A stretch of 64,000 nt of DNA from Nectonema munidae (Eukaryota; Nematomorpha; Nectonematoida; Nectonematidae). The notes beneath the pieces were generated by a model that was not told the origin of the DNA, did no database searches, and was given only the letters and a program-made list of their open reading frames with translations. Position 1 is the first letter of the stretch; each line of letters starts with the position of its first letter. The stretch lies in NCBI GenBank assembly GCA_030549495.1, contig JAUIRK010001056.1:797501-861500 (forward strand). The letters run 5' to 3'. The position numbers and the translations under genes were made by a program. Of the stretch, positions 16,925-29,102 are shown in pieces.

Positions 16925-18429
16925 CTGTAAACATAATTTTTATCTTTATAGCCAATGGTGCAATCTCATTTTAGGGACTTATTATTTTATAGCATTTTTC
17001 TCATTTCTTCATTGCTCGGTATAAAATTGCTTACGTTTTATTTAACCGCATAAAAATTATGAAACAGACTTTTAATCCGGAAGATACCTGAAAAAAATAA
17101 AAATTAAAGATGACCATTATATTTCAATATCGATTTGGTTAGTGTTTGTTGTGTGAAATTCAAACGTTTAACTTTTTTGAACTAAGAACGATATTTCTAC
17201 ATTTAAAGTTGAGATTTCTTTGGGTTGGTTAAAATGGACATAATTTATTAAAATGTATATTTCTTAGTCTTAGATCATTCCTCTTTAAATTGTGATATTA
17301 AAAGTCAAATCTTAGAAGTTGCTAATTTTTAAACAATTCAGATAGGGAAGTGGAGTTTTTATAATTTTTCATAAGTTTATTAGAATTTTTTTGTTAAACA
17401 ATTGTGATTTATTGTCTAGAATACGAATCTAAAACTTAATTTCGAAAAAATATTTTATTTATTTCTTTGTAAAAGAACATAAAATAGTGGAATGGATAAA
17501 GCAAACAAAATCAATTAAACTGGATATTAAAATTCATTATTTTCATTCTTTTTAAAAATAATGTTTTTTACATCGATGTCTCCCCATTGTTATTATACCA
17601 AATCATACAGGGAGCAAACTTTATCCATAGAAAATATTAAATAAAATACAGAAGAATATCTTGGTGCATGTTAGTAATATGTGATTGAGTAGAGTGAATA
17701 AATGGCTGGTTATCAGAAGGCTTTATAATCCCTTATACTTGAAATAAGACAAAGAAGTTAATCTTAAATTCCTCCTTTTTCAGTAAATATTCTTCAAGGT
17801 TAATAAATACATATATAGTTCAAAGGCTTTGCTGCTTTTTGATTATACTTGTATCTTACATCGCTTACCATAGTCAATAACCTTTGCAATTCCTCATTTT
17901 CTTTTTAAATAATGCCCATATTTTTGATTTGTAATGGATTTCCATCAAAATTACAATAATTAAAAACATAATAGGGAACTAAAATAATAATAGCCACACG
18001 GTGACTATTGTGGGTAATAAAAAAGTTATATGAATATGGGTGAACTTTGTAAGGAATAAGTGTATCATATATATTTACAAAATTCTGGCAACTCCTCCTG
18101 AATAACTGCACGAGAAGGAAAACTGACCGAATTTAAGGGGTCTTTTTATGGAAAATTTAAAAGTTTGTTAAAATCCACTAATATAGAGTTTGAAAAAAGG
18201 AAACAAAAAAGTTTGCATAAGGTTTGACAAAAAAGAAGTAAAAATGCACAAACGTAGGATTCTATAACTTTCTGTGAGAATGATCATTTGTCTTTTTATG
18301 TAAAATAAAATAGTCTTATTCTGACTATTCAGATAAATTATATCTGTGACTGGTGCCCTCCCTCTTCTGAAAAATACCTCACTAGAAAGCAAACACATTT
18401 ATGTATCTATAATGACTTTAATCCGAAAG
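16925..18429. other. AT-rich region upstream of M16 exon a
   Basis: The 5' exon or exons of the minus-strand protease must lie here or further right, but none was recognised. Confidence 0.45.
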
Positions 18430-19250
18430 AAAGAGAAAAAATAAAATGTATGAAAGTTGAAGTTAAAGAACTGAATAACCAGAACAACGATGACACTTTT
18501 AGGTACATCCTGAGAGGTAACTCTTTAATTATAAAGAGAAAGAATTTTTTTGTCAAAAACACAGTTCCAAGCAAAGAAATGAGGTCTACACCAACTTAAT
18601 CAACTCTACCAATGATTCACGCTCAAGTACCAAGAAAAGTAAACTACAAGTTTTATACACAAATTCAAATCAACTCCGCCCAAAATTGTCAGAGCCATCT
18701 TTATTAGCAGAAACCCATCAACTTGACCTACTCCTCATCAACGAAGTCCTCCCTAAACATTCTCTCAATCCATCTTCGTGCCCCGATGACTTCTCCATGC
18801 AAAACTTTACAATGTTTAGTAATTTTATTACTCATCCAAAATGGGGTATAGTTGCCTACTATAGACAAGCTTTAAATGTACAAACTGTGTCTATTTTCAC
18901 TTCTTCTTTTATAGAATACCTGGCTCTAAAAATCTGGAACGGTACAAAAAATGTTATAATATGCTGCGTTTACAGAAGTCCATCTATATCCTTACTCCAT
19001 TCTACTCAAGAAGTACTTAAGCTGTTCTCTTGTATCCTTGAATCCTTTCCCAAATTTAGCTTAATATTCATTGGAGACTTCAACTACCCCTCAATTAGCT
19101 GGAACCTATAAAGCTTCGCAAGTCTTAACCCTATTAGTGCTAGGGGACCCTTCGCTAATAAATTAATTTTAGAAAATTGGCTGAATCATATCCCTTCAAA
19201 TTTTGTGACTTTTCCTAAAATCGCTAGCTGCATATTTTGAAACCATTTTT
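18430..19250 (+). mobile_element. 5' fragment of a CR1/L2-like LINE
   Basis: From 18430 an ORF1-like stretch (KELNNQNNDDTFRYILRG) is followed, after frame changes, by an AP-endonuclease domain: ETHQLDLLLINEV, HPKWGIVAYYR, VIICCVYRSPS and FIGDFNYPSISW (18686-19111). The same frame continues past an in-frame TAA to SARGPFANKLILENWL and then stops. The catalytic RT portion is absent. Inactive. Confidence 0.85.
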
Positions 19251-19509
19251 ATGGTAGTTGAATGACCCTTTCATGTCCAAAACTGTCAATCAAAATCCAA
19301 ATTTTTAATTTTTTCGCAAAATTTTGACATTATCTGTACTTAACCTTATAACATAGGATCTATATTATATAATAGCTTGAAAGTTTTAATTATATACAGT
19401 TTGGAATGCATAACACTTTATTTATTTAATTTTTTCAATAACCATGGCTACTTTTTAGAAAATTACAATAAAAATTTTGACTGATCGAAAATATATCTAA
19501 TAAAATATA

Positions 19510-20070
19510 CCTTCAAATTTTACATAAAATATATGTTTTTATACTAAATCGGTCATGCTGTTTTCATTTCTGGACTCATTTTTTACATTTAGAATTTGAA
19601 AATACCTATAAGTGTCCATCAAATTTGCGGTTTACTTCTGAAAATTGTCTCCAAAAACATTCCTTCAAATTTTACATAAAATATGTGTTATACTAAATCG
19701 GTCATGCTGGTTTCATTTCTTGACTCATTTTTTACGTTTAAGATCTGGAAATATCTATAAGTGTTAATCAAATTTGCGGTTTACTTCTAAAAATTATCTC
19801 CAAAAACATTCATTTAAATTTTACAATGAAATATATGTGTTATACTAAATTGGCATGCTGATTTCATTTCTGGACTCATTTTTTACGTTTATGATGTGAA
19901 AATACCTATAAGTGTTAAGCAAATTTGTGGTTTACTTCTAAAAATTATCTCCAAAAACATTCATTTAAATTTTACAATGAAATATATGTGTTATACTAAA
20001 TTGGCATGCTGGTTTCATTTCTGGACTCATTTTTTACGTTTAGGATGTAAAAATACCTATAAGTGTTAAT
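19510..20070. repeat. 151-bp tandem repeat, about 3.7 copies
   Basis: Units begin at 19510, 19662, 19811 and 19962 (periods 152, 149, 151). Each contains ttttacataaaatatatgtg, then tactaaat..ggcatgctg, tttcatttctggactc and ttttttacgttta. Copies 3 and 4 are nearly identical; copies 1 and 2 are more diverged. No coding content. Confidence 0.9.
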
Positions 20071-20084
20071 TAATGTATCATTAT

Positions 20085-21018
20085 CAAAGCTAATTCAAAG
20101 GTGTGGATGGACGAGCAGAAGATGAGCTAATGGCTAAGTGAAGCGCTTGTGAAAAAAACTTAATGGGTTTTTTCATTCATTTTCATCGATGCTAATCTAC
20201 GACTCTAAGCGTGCCCATATCACTGATAGGGTCAAGGCCAAGGTCAAAAAAGTTTAAGCAGATCTTGCAATTATTCCAGGTGGATTTACTAACGAATTAC
20301 AACCTCTAGATATTACTGTTAATAAATCGTTTAAAGTAAAATTGCGGGTTTTGTGGGAGCGCTGGATGACAGAAGGGGAACATATCATCATTCATTTTGT
20401 TTTAGAAGATGGGTTGCCCTCTTTGGAGGGTGCACCTTCCTTATGGATACAAACTTCAAACTTTCCATCTATCTCTATCCTTTATGTCGATTTCGTACAT
20501 ACTCATATCCTTTTCAATTGCATTCTTCCATTTCAGACAAGGTCTACCGCCCTTCTTCCTTCCTTCAATCCATAAGTATCTAAGAAGGGGAACATACCTT
20601 TACCAAAACAGGAAGACAGCGTCGTGCAAGTTATGCCACTATCAGTCAATGGATTTTGGATGCGTGGTCCAAAGTACCAGTCTCTAGTATTATCCGTGCT
20701 TTTACTAAAGCTGGAATCATTGTTGAGTTGCAAACTACTAGCAATGATAGTGGTTCAAATAATGATGAATGCCGAGATTGCGGAACTTTTAAACTCGGAT
20801 ACTGAAAATGAAGAATTTGATGGGTTCGAAAAGAAGGAATAATTCCGTGAATTTAGTATAATTGTAGGTATTTCTTTCTTAGTGAAATTTTTTTATTAAA
20901 GTTCATTTTGTTTGAATTTTATTATGTGCCTTATAATCCAGTGCGCCTCATCTATGAAACGAAACACCCATCTTAATTTTTATTGACTCTGCGCCTTAAA
21001 ATCCGGTGCGCCCTACAG
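20085..21018 (+). mobile_element. Pogo/Tigger-type DNA transposon, 5' truncated and interrupted
   Basis: A DDE transposase piece encodes LLIYDSKRAHITDRVKAKV with a catalytic aspartate in YDS, then IIPGGFTNELQPLDI and LRVLWERWMTEGEH (20190-20384). The reading frame resumes after an insertion with TFTKTGRQRRASYATISQWI (20594 onward) and an acidic C-terminus. The 3' end carries the family-typical gcgccttaaaatccggtgcg motif near 20990-21010. Stops in the N-terminal part and missing 5' end: inactive. Confidence 0.85.
20385..20582 (-). mobile_element. 5'-truncated LINE 3' end (198 bp) inserted in the pogo element
   Basis: Bounded by a perfect 14-bp target duplication agaaggggaacata (20371-20384 and 20583-20596). 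On the minus strand it encodes a decayed LINE C-terminus (GRRPCLKWKNAIEKDM, then DIKDRDRWK) and ends in an aaatgaatgatga tail. Because the insertion splits the pogo reading frame exactly at the duplication, it is younger than the pogo copy. Confidence 0.9.
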
Positions 21019-22410
21019 TCCCAAAAAGACGGTAATTATAATTTCACTCCCGATTTTTTTTAAAATAACTAATTAAATAAGAAAACTGACAAATTAAAAA
21101 TAATAGTAACTGACTACCAAAGTTAATGAAATAACCACTAAAATATTTTGGAATATCAGGATTAAAATTACACGGAGGGAACTAATCTAGCAATCAAACT
21201 AGAAGAGTGCCTTTTTAGCACAGAAACCATTGCTCACCTCTTTATTTTTATGTTGTACAAGAAGTTTATGCTCTTCTTCTAAATAAAATTTGTGTCATCC
21301 TTCCTTCTCGATAATTTTGAGAAAAAAATAAATGATTACTCTCCTTTCTTAATCAAATGAGGCGTTCCAGATCCAAAGAGGAAGAATACGAGAATGCACA
21401 AGGAGACGGGTTTTTGGAGAAAAGTGCGATGCGATAAAGCCGACATTGAATTTACACAAAGAGTGAAGATTTTGTATAAGATGCTTATTTTTTTAAACTA
21501 GGAATACATATATTCTTTATTATCAGGCATTTAATAGCGTAGGTAAATAAATAATTTTATCCAGAAATTATAAAATGCAAAAAGAGGAAACATGAAAGCT
21601 GATGAACGCATTATTTTGAGCGTCTCTTTGAAGAAATTTAAAGTTTAGTAGTCGTGTCTTTGTTGTGGACACTTTTATGAAAAATTCAACGCCCTAGGTT
21701 TTACACCTCTTGCTCGCTATATAAACTAAACATAGAGAAGGGATATAACGTTTTCCTGCATTTATTTGAAAGCATTTCATTATTCTTAATGTTCTAAACA
21801 TAAATTATTCATTTTATCTGCTATCATATTGGTTATAATTCATTCATACCCAAAATTTATAAAAAAAAAACAGTGACATGTGGCTTATGAAGAAGATTTA
21901 TGAGTATTCAAGTAGTTTGAGTGATTGATTTCAAAGGCTTCAGAGCGCTTTTTTGAATGAGTCTGCAAGAAAATGTATGATCTTCTGGAAAAAACTATTT
22001 CAGGAACTTGTTTTGGAGAAATTGCAAAAAAAAAGAAACATCACCACTAAATTCCATATACTTGAAAATGGGTATATGTATAAAAAAATTTATAAGAATA
22101 AAGTCTATAAGGAATAAAGTTTTGCTTATGTGATTTAGAAAAGTCTATGTGAATTAAATATTAATATAGCATTTCAAAAGCTATTTCATAAAATTGAAGT
22201 GAGTAGTTGTGTAAAAAATTATCATCAAAAACTCCAAGAATGAGCCTTAAGGCGCGAAGAATACTCTCTTGTTTTAAAGCAAATATTTTTATTTCTAGGG
22301 ACACTACTGTCACGATGATGGTTTTTGAGATTTTTGAAGAAAGATTGGACAATAGAAATTTTATAATAAAATTATATTTAAATTAGATATTTGGAAAGAA
22401 GTAAAGTTGA
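21019..22410. other. Intergenic AT-rich DNA
   Basis: No supported gene or repeat. Short open frames appear random. Confidence 0.5.
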
Positions 22411-22411
22411 T

Positions 22412-23368
22412 TTTATTTCACTCCCTTGAAATTCCACTTATTTTCTTTTATATTCCCCATTGAAAGACATTTTCACCCCCTTTAAATCCCCGTTTTTTCT
22501 CCGCCATTGAAATCTGGCATGAAAGAATTTTTTCACCCCCTTGAAATCCATTCTTTTTTATTTCAATCCCTTGAAATCCAGCTTATTTTCTTTATTTCAT
22601 CCCCTTGAAATCCCTTTTTTATTTCACTGAGTTCAAATCCCGCTCATTTTATTTTTTCATCCCCTTGAGATCTCAGTTTCCTTTTTTATTTCACTCCCTT
22701 GAAATTCCGCTTATTTTTATTTTTTCTCCCCCATTGAAAGACTTTTTCACCCTCTTCAAATTCCCTTTTTTTATAACACCCCTTGTGAAATCCCGCTTTT
22801 TTCACGCCCTTGAAATCTCGTTTGAAAGGTTTTTTCACCTTATTTAAATCCCCGTTTTTTCACCGCGCTTGAAATCCAGCTTTTTTTAATCTTGTTCTCC
22901 CCCCACCCCCTTTAAAGACATTTTCACACCCTTGACATCTCGTTTTTTTATTTCACTCCCTTGAAATCCTCTTTTTTTTATTTCACCCAATTAAAATTCG
23001 GCTTTTTTTGTTCTCCCCCTTGAAAAACATTTTTACACCCTTGAAATCCTGTTTTTTATCACGCTTATTTTCTTTCTCTCCCCTTGAAAGGCTTTTTCAC
23101 TCCCTTTAAATCCACGTTTTCTTAGCGGCCCTTGAAATCTTGATTCAAAGTTTTTTTTTACACCGTTGAAATCCTTTCTTTTTTTATTTCACTACCTTAA
23201 AATCCCACTTATTTTCTTTTTTTCATTCCCATTGAAATCCTTTTTTTCACTCTCTTGAAATCCTGCTTATTTTTTTTCTTCCCCCTTTAAATCCCTGTTT
23301 ATTTTCACCGCCCTTGAAATCTCGCTTGAAAGTCTTTTTTCACTCCCTTAAAAGCTTTTTTTTCACTA
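22412..23368. repeat. Degenerate array of CCCTTGAAATCC / poly-T units
   Basis: Roughly 25 irregular units of 25-40 bp follow the pattern ccccttgaaatccngctt followed by T-rich sequence and ttcac. Spacing is variable, so this is a degenerate minisatellite rather than a clean satellite. It stops a few bases before the LINE at 23375. Confidence 0.9.
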
Positions 23369-23374
23369 ATATAA

Positions 23375-26220
23375 ATGAAGTACTCTGAAGGTAATTTTCA
23401 TGAAAACCTTGATATACATTTTTTATTACAAGAAATTTATGAAGATCTTAGTATGCAAGCGTCTAATTTTAATGGTATTGATAATCTCAAAAATAAAAGT
23501 AATGGTTTCAACTGCTTAAGTATCAATATTCAGTCGTTGAATTCCAAATATGCGGAACTCAAAATATTGTTAAGACTAGTGAACTCTGTCATTTCTTCCC
23601 CAATAGCAATTGTCAATCTACAAGAAACATGGTTAAATTATGATTTAAATCTGTATCCAATTGATAATTATAAGTTTGTTTCTGTAAAGAGTAAAATTAA
23701 TTCGCATGGTGGTTTGGGGTTCTATATACATGAATCGCTAGATTTTACACTTTTCGATGATTTTGAAGTACATGGGTTTGAATTAGCCTCTATAAAAATA
23801 AAAATAAGTGCCTCAACTAATATAGCTATGCTTAATGTTTATAGACATCCAAATAAGCAATGTGAAAAAAAGTTTATTGATGAGTTCAATAATTTTTTGG
23901 AAAATGTAGATAATAGTAACATTAATATAATTGCTGGTGATTACAATATGAATGAAAAAGAGCAGGATTATCAATAGTTTTTCACTGGGTTAACTTCTTT
24001 TAGCTTTATACCTACAATAACTGGTTTTACCAGGGAAAAATCGAAATCACTCATTAATAATTTTCTTATAAAAATGAACACACATAACTTCAATTCGTAT
24101 GTTATAGACTATAATATTTCAGACCACTATCCTATTCTGCTAAATATAAAAAATATAAAATTGAGAGATAGAATTATTACCAAAAAAGTATTCGATAAAT
24201 ATAAGTTTGTTAAATTAGTATCTGAAATGAGTTGGACTGACATCCTCCATAAACATTTAGATAATGCGGAATTGATTTCATCTATATTGTTAGAACGCTT
24301 ATCTTCAGCTCTTAACAGTTGTCTTACTTTTAAAAACTTGAATGTTAAGTTTAATAAATTCAATCATAATAAATGCTCGTTGGCCACTGATGAACTTTTA
24401 GCCTTGATTAAACAGAGAGACAAACTACGTAAGCTATGTAAAAAATCAGCAGGTCAGCAACTATACTTATATACTAAAAAGTACATTTCTGTAAAAAATA
24501 AAGTGAAAAATCGTTGCAAGAAATAACTTTTATTCTCACAGATTTTCGAATACTCTTGACAATAAAACTTTCTGGAAAAATATCAATTATATTTTCAAGC
24601 TAAAGTATCATAAAGTATTGACATTGAAAAACGATGGAAACGTTATTGATGATCCTCAATCTGTATCTGAAGTTTTTAATCATCAGTTTACCAAATTCTC
24701 TCTTTTATACTTGATAATGACAATAGTTTTACCAATCTTTCGTCTTTCACTAATTCTATACTTTTTCCTTTAATAAAATCTCTGTTAATGACATACTTCT
24801 AGCTGTTCAAAGCTTCAAAGAAAAAGAATGTGAGTACTTTTATGGTTTTTCTATAATAATTATTCAATCTATTATTAACTACATTTGTCTACCTCTTTAT
24901 CACATTTTCAATTCTAGCTTATCTAAAGGCATTTATCCTAACAGTTTCAAAATAGGTAAAGTAATTTCAATTTTTAAAAAAAGTTGCCTTACTCTGTAGA
25001 AAACTACCGCCCTATAACTATTATTCCAACTATCTCTAAAATCTTCGAGAAAATTCTTTTTTCACAGATTGACAAATATTTTGAAAGCAATAATCTTTTT
25101 GATGATAATAAGCAGTTTGCCTTCAGGAAAAATTCCTCAACTGAAAATTTACACTCATTATTAATTAACAAAATTATTGAAAATTTGGAAAGTAAAACTG
25201 ATACGATTGCTATATTTTTAGACTTGAATAAAGCGTTTGATTCTATACGACAAAATTTATTATTAGAAAAATTAAAATCACATGGGTTTGAAAATGTTTC
25301 ATTAAAACTTATGAGAGAATACCTGGTAAACCGAAAACAGTGTGTTTCAGTCAAAAATTGCATGTCTAACTTTGTTGTTCTGAATTGTGGTGTTCCACAG
25401 GGATCTATCATGGGCCCACTTCTTTTCAAAATATTTATCAATGATCTTCATACTTGTAACAGGAATTTAGATTTTTATCTATATGCCGATGATGTAACCC
25501 TTTTGATCTCTTCTAACAACGTTTCTTTTGATTCAAATTATCTGAACGTCGTGGATAATCTTCAGAAAGTAAACTTGTGGTTTTGCAATAATGGTTTATC
25601 AGTGAATAATTCAAAATTTAAAGGCATGATTTATTCAAATAGGTTTCACTTTATCAACAGTTTTTGGTTTTGATTTTGTATGTGAATTTAAATTGCTTGG
25701 ATTGATTATTATTATCAATAATAATTAGTTAAAATGGAAACAGCACAAAAATTTTTTTGTTCAAAATTAGCTTCATTGGTGAGTATTTTCAGATGATTCA
25801 AAAACAAATTATAGAAATACTTTATTATATCTGAATAAATCCTTTTTCTTGTCTCATATCTTTTATAACTTTTTGAACTAGGGACACTCCAATTTACATG
25901 ATATCTTCATTCTTCAAAAAAAAAGATTAGAGTAATATTTAATAAAGCATATATATCTAATGTTGATAGTGTGTTTTTGGAATTTGGCTTACTGAAAGTT
26001 AAAGATATTTATGATTTTAAATTATCGCTTTTTTGTTTTAAAATGATATTTGGTCATGCACCTCCAAACTTTATACAGTTAGTAACTTTCAATTTCGAAA
26101 TACGTAAATCTTCATATAGACTGAAAAATCTTCATATAGACTGAAAAATACAAAATAATCTATAATCTGGAAATTAACACAGTGTTGGAATTATAACATT
26201 GATAGATTTCAGACTTGTGA
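23375..26220 (+). mobile_element. Damaged CR1/jockey-like LINE, nearly full length
   Basis: Endonuclease domain: LSINIQSLNSKYAEL, LQETWL, LNVYRHPN and IIAGDYNMN (23375-23977), then after a frame change SDHYPILL (24074-24526). RT domain: ENYRPITIIPTISKIFEKIL, FLDLNKAFDSI, GVPQGSIMGPL and YADDVTLL (24984-25673), with the catalytic YADD intact. The C-terminal domain remains readable in a shifted frame at about 25935-26130 (FLEFGLLKVKDIYDF). At least three frame breaks make it non-functional. The 5' end abuts the degenerate array. Confidence 0.9.
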
Positions 26221-26342
26221 TACATTTTCAAAATTAAAAAGAAACTAAAGAATGACGCCCTAATGAGTTTTTATAATGGCTAAAATTACACGATAGTAGT
26301 TTCATTTCTAATTTTATTTTTTATAAAAGTTACCTTTGTACC

Positions 26343-26995
26343 AGTGATGGCGAACCTTTTTTATGCTGCGTGGCAATTTTTCTTTGTCTCTCAAAAAAAT
26401 TTTCTACGTAGATTAAAAAAACCTAAAAAAAATAACGAAAAAACAGTTGATATTTTTAAAAATAAGAAATTAACAAACTTTTATGTGAAGACTTTTGTTG
26501 CATTTTAGTAGACAACTTGTGAATCATTGGAACGTATTCAGTGTGCTTTAAGGCTATGTAAGCAGAACTCATTTGATCTGTGAGCCGATTTCTTCTGTCA
26601 GACTTAATGTAGTTTAATGATGAGAATAATTGTTCACAAAAGTATGTAGATCCAAACAAGGTAATTATTGCAAGGCCAAGTGTTTTCATAGATTTGAAAT
26701 CAACTGGGAAAGAATTCCAAGTTTCAAGAACACACTTTTCGTAACTTAATTCTAGCGTTTCAGGTGCAGAAGATGAACATTCAATATTTCTGAGTGTTTT
26801 ACGCAGTTCTTGAAACTTTTCGCACCAAATAGCAGCTTCAAATGTCTCAAAATGCTTTTTTAAATTTGGAAAGTATTTTAAATCATTAGATATAATCAAT
26901 GTCACGTTCAAAATCTGATAGTTTTTTTCGAAAAACTTTAATCGCACAAAACATTTTACCTGGAATTTTTCCTTTACCCTGAAGCTTGATGTTTA
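26343..26995 (-). mobile_element. hAT transposase remnant
   Basis: A terminus-like CAGTGATGGCGAACC begins at 26343. The minus strand at 26947-26456 encodes the C-terminal dimerisation part of a GTF2IRD2/ZBED-like hAT transposase: LELSYEKCVLETWN, then FCEQLFSSLNYIKSDRRNRL and TDQMSSAYIALKHTEY. The catalytic N-terminal half and the other terminus were not found. Confidence 0.8.
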
Positions 26996-27559
26996 TTAAT
27001 AATAATTAAATTTACACATAAATTTGAAAATTTTATTATAAAATAAAAAAACTAAAAATGTAAAAAACTATGTGAAAGTCTCCTTATAATTTTTAACGTT
27101 TTTAAACTATTAAAAAACAAAATACTTAAAAGATTTTTTTGTGTATCTGATTATTAGTTCAAATTTACAGGGAGTGAGATTATTATTAGAAAGAAAAAAT
27201 GTTCTTTTAAAAAATAAAATAGAAGTAAGATATTAAACTGACTCAAGAACTTTTAAAACACTTTCCACTTTACTAAAAAATTCAATTAAGCTATAACATA
27301 TTTATTTAATGAATGAATGCAAGCTGAACAAAATTTGGAAGCACTTTTTAAGTACTATTAAAGTTTTAGAAGAAGAAGAAGAAAAAGAAATTTATTAAAG
27401 AAAAAAAAACATAATATCAGATGAAATAAATCAAAATGAAATCTTTTAATGTGGCCTGCCATTGGGAGAGAAAAAGGAAGCTTCGTTGCTTCATCGTGAT
27501 TTCTTCATACCCAGATGGATAGACTGAAAAAGAAGAAAAAATTTCAAAATTTTGATATG
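26996..27559. other. AT-rich intergenic DNA
   Basis: Purine-rich aagaagaagaagaaaaag run near 27370. No gene. Confidence 0.5.
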
Positions 27560-27715
27560 GGTGGCATGCCAGGTTGGTTGAGATGTTGGACTCAGCATGG
27601 AAGCTTCTGGATTCGATTCTTCATCGATACGAATTTGTTCATAGTTTGACATAAGCGGTACACCATTGCCTTGTCAATGAAAACACACACACGGTACCTT
27701 TACCTTACTTTTTAC
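27560..27715 (+). repeat. tRNA-derived SINE copy
   Basis: An A-box-like tggttgagatg near 27574 and a B-box-like ggattcgattc near 27609, about 35 bp apart, are followed by a family-specific tail (gttcatagtttgacataagc, then ggtacacc) shared with 14326-14450. Ends in an acacacac run and ggtacctttacctt. Confidence 0.7.
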
Positions 27716-28493
27716 TCAAAATTGAAAAATTTGCTACATAATTAGCATAGGAGAGAAAGGAGACAAAATAAACTAATAAAGCAATTTTCACTATTTTAAA
27801 ATGAAACTGCCTGTTCTCAGAATAATTTTAAAATAATAGGAGGCATAAAAAATGAGATAGCTTATTTGATATTTTCTAGTTTTTATAAGCAGCAAAGCCA
27901 ATGTTGAAGTAGCTAACCCATATATAATGTGATTTGGTAACGCTTGTATTTTTTACATTTTGTAAGGAATCATAGTATACAAAAATGGTAGTTTAATCAC
28001 TTTTCATATAATTATTTAAATCTAAGAACACAAAATCTTTAAAAAACAATTTAAACAAACATAAACCATAAAAATTATAGTATAGTTTTGACTATTTCTG
28101 TCTACAAATAAAATTCTGACAGCTGTCATAAATAGATCAAGTACATATTTAACAAATGAAAAATTTTGTTTCGATATTATATTTTTATTATAATAATCAA
28201 CAATTTTCTTAAAAAATTTAACGCGAGTCTAACAATATTCATTGATATAAAATTGTAACGATTGAGAACTATTTTCCTCTCATTTAAAAACAAACAAATT
28301 TTCGTTTTTGCAAAATGTTTGGTGTATTGATGGAACTAAATTTTTACCAATAATCTGTGATTAATTTGAATAACTCAACTTTGGTATCATGAGGTTCTGA
28401 AAATATTGAACTTATATTCCGCTAAAAACTAGTTTTTAATGAGATAAAATAGAATTATTTTTAATTTAACTCTAAACACAAATTAGAGAGAAG
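27716..28493. other. AT-rich intergenic DNA
   Basis: No coding or repeat signal recognised. Confidence 0.5.
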
Positions 28494-28693
28494 CAGTGGC
28501 GTAGCCAGAAAAAAGTTGATAGTGGGGCACAATTTAAAAACTTAAAAAATTTGAGCAATATTATTTATACTTTCTTGATCCTTTCATTGGAGAAATTTTC
28601 AAAAACTGATATAGCATAAGATGTTTGGGGGCACCATGAAGTACATAGGAGTGTGGGCACGGCCCCTCATGCCCCAACCTAGCTACGTCACTG
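28494..28693. mobile_element. 200-bp hAT-like MITE (CAGTGGCGTAGCCAG)
   Basis: TIRs CAGTGGCGTAGCCAG (left) and CAGTGACGTAGCTAG (right, reverse complement). Flanking 8-bp duplication gagagaag / gagagaaa (28486-28493 and 28694-28701, one mismatch). No coding capacity. A lone related terminus, cagtaacgtagctag, occurs near 46107. Confidence 0.85.
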
Positions 28694-29102
28694 GAGAGAA
28701 AAGAGCTGAATGAGATAGGAGAGCTTAACAAGAGAAGAGGGCTTGAATGAAAGAAGAGAGCTTGAATGAGAGCATGAGTGAATGATTGAGTTTTAGCAGA
28801 GAAAGCGGAAGAGAAAAACAGAGGAGAGAGAAAGAGAAATAGAATCACTATGACAGAAGATGAGAAAATCTAGTGGATCATCAACATATGTTTGCTCAAA
28901 AATACTACAAGGAGGAGATACTGTGATAAACATTGCTTACTTATTGTGTGCATTTTGAAACAATGGATTATTATTATTATATAGCACTCACATCGTTTGT
29001 AAAATATTTTTGATAGGAATTTCAGTGCAGCTTGGCATGATGTTTGACTCGAAAGTCTGCATTCCCTCTTTTATTCTCTCTTACATTATCATGTATTCGA
29101 AT

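Noticed and set aside
22412-23368. CRISPR-like array (repeats with spacers)
   Set aside because: Repeat core is degenerate, spacers are T-rich and of variable length, and the DNA is eukaryotic.
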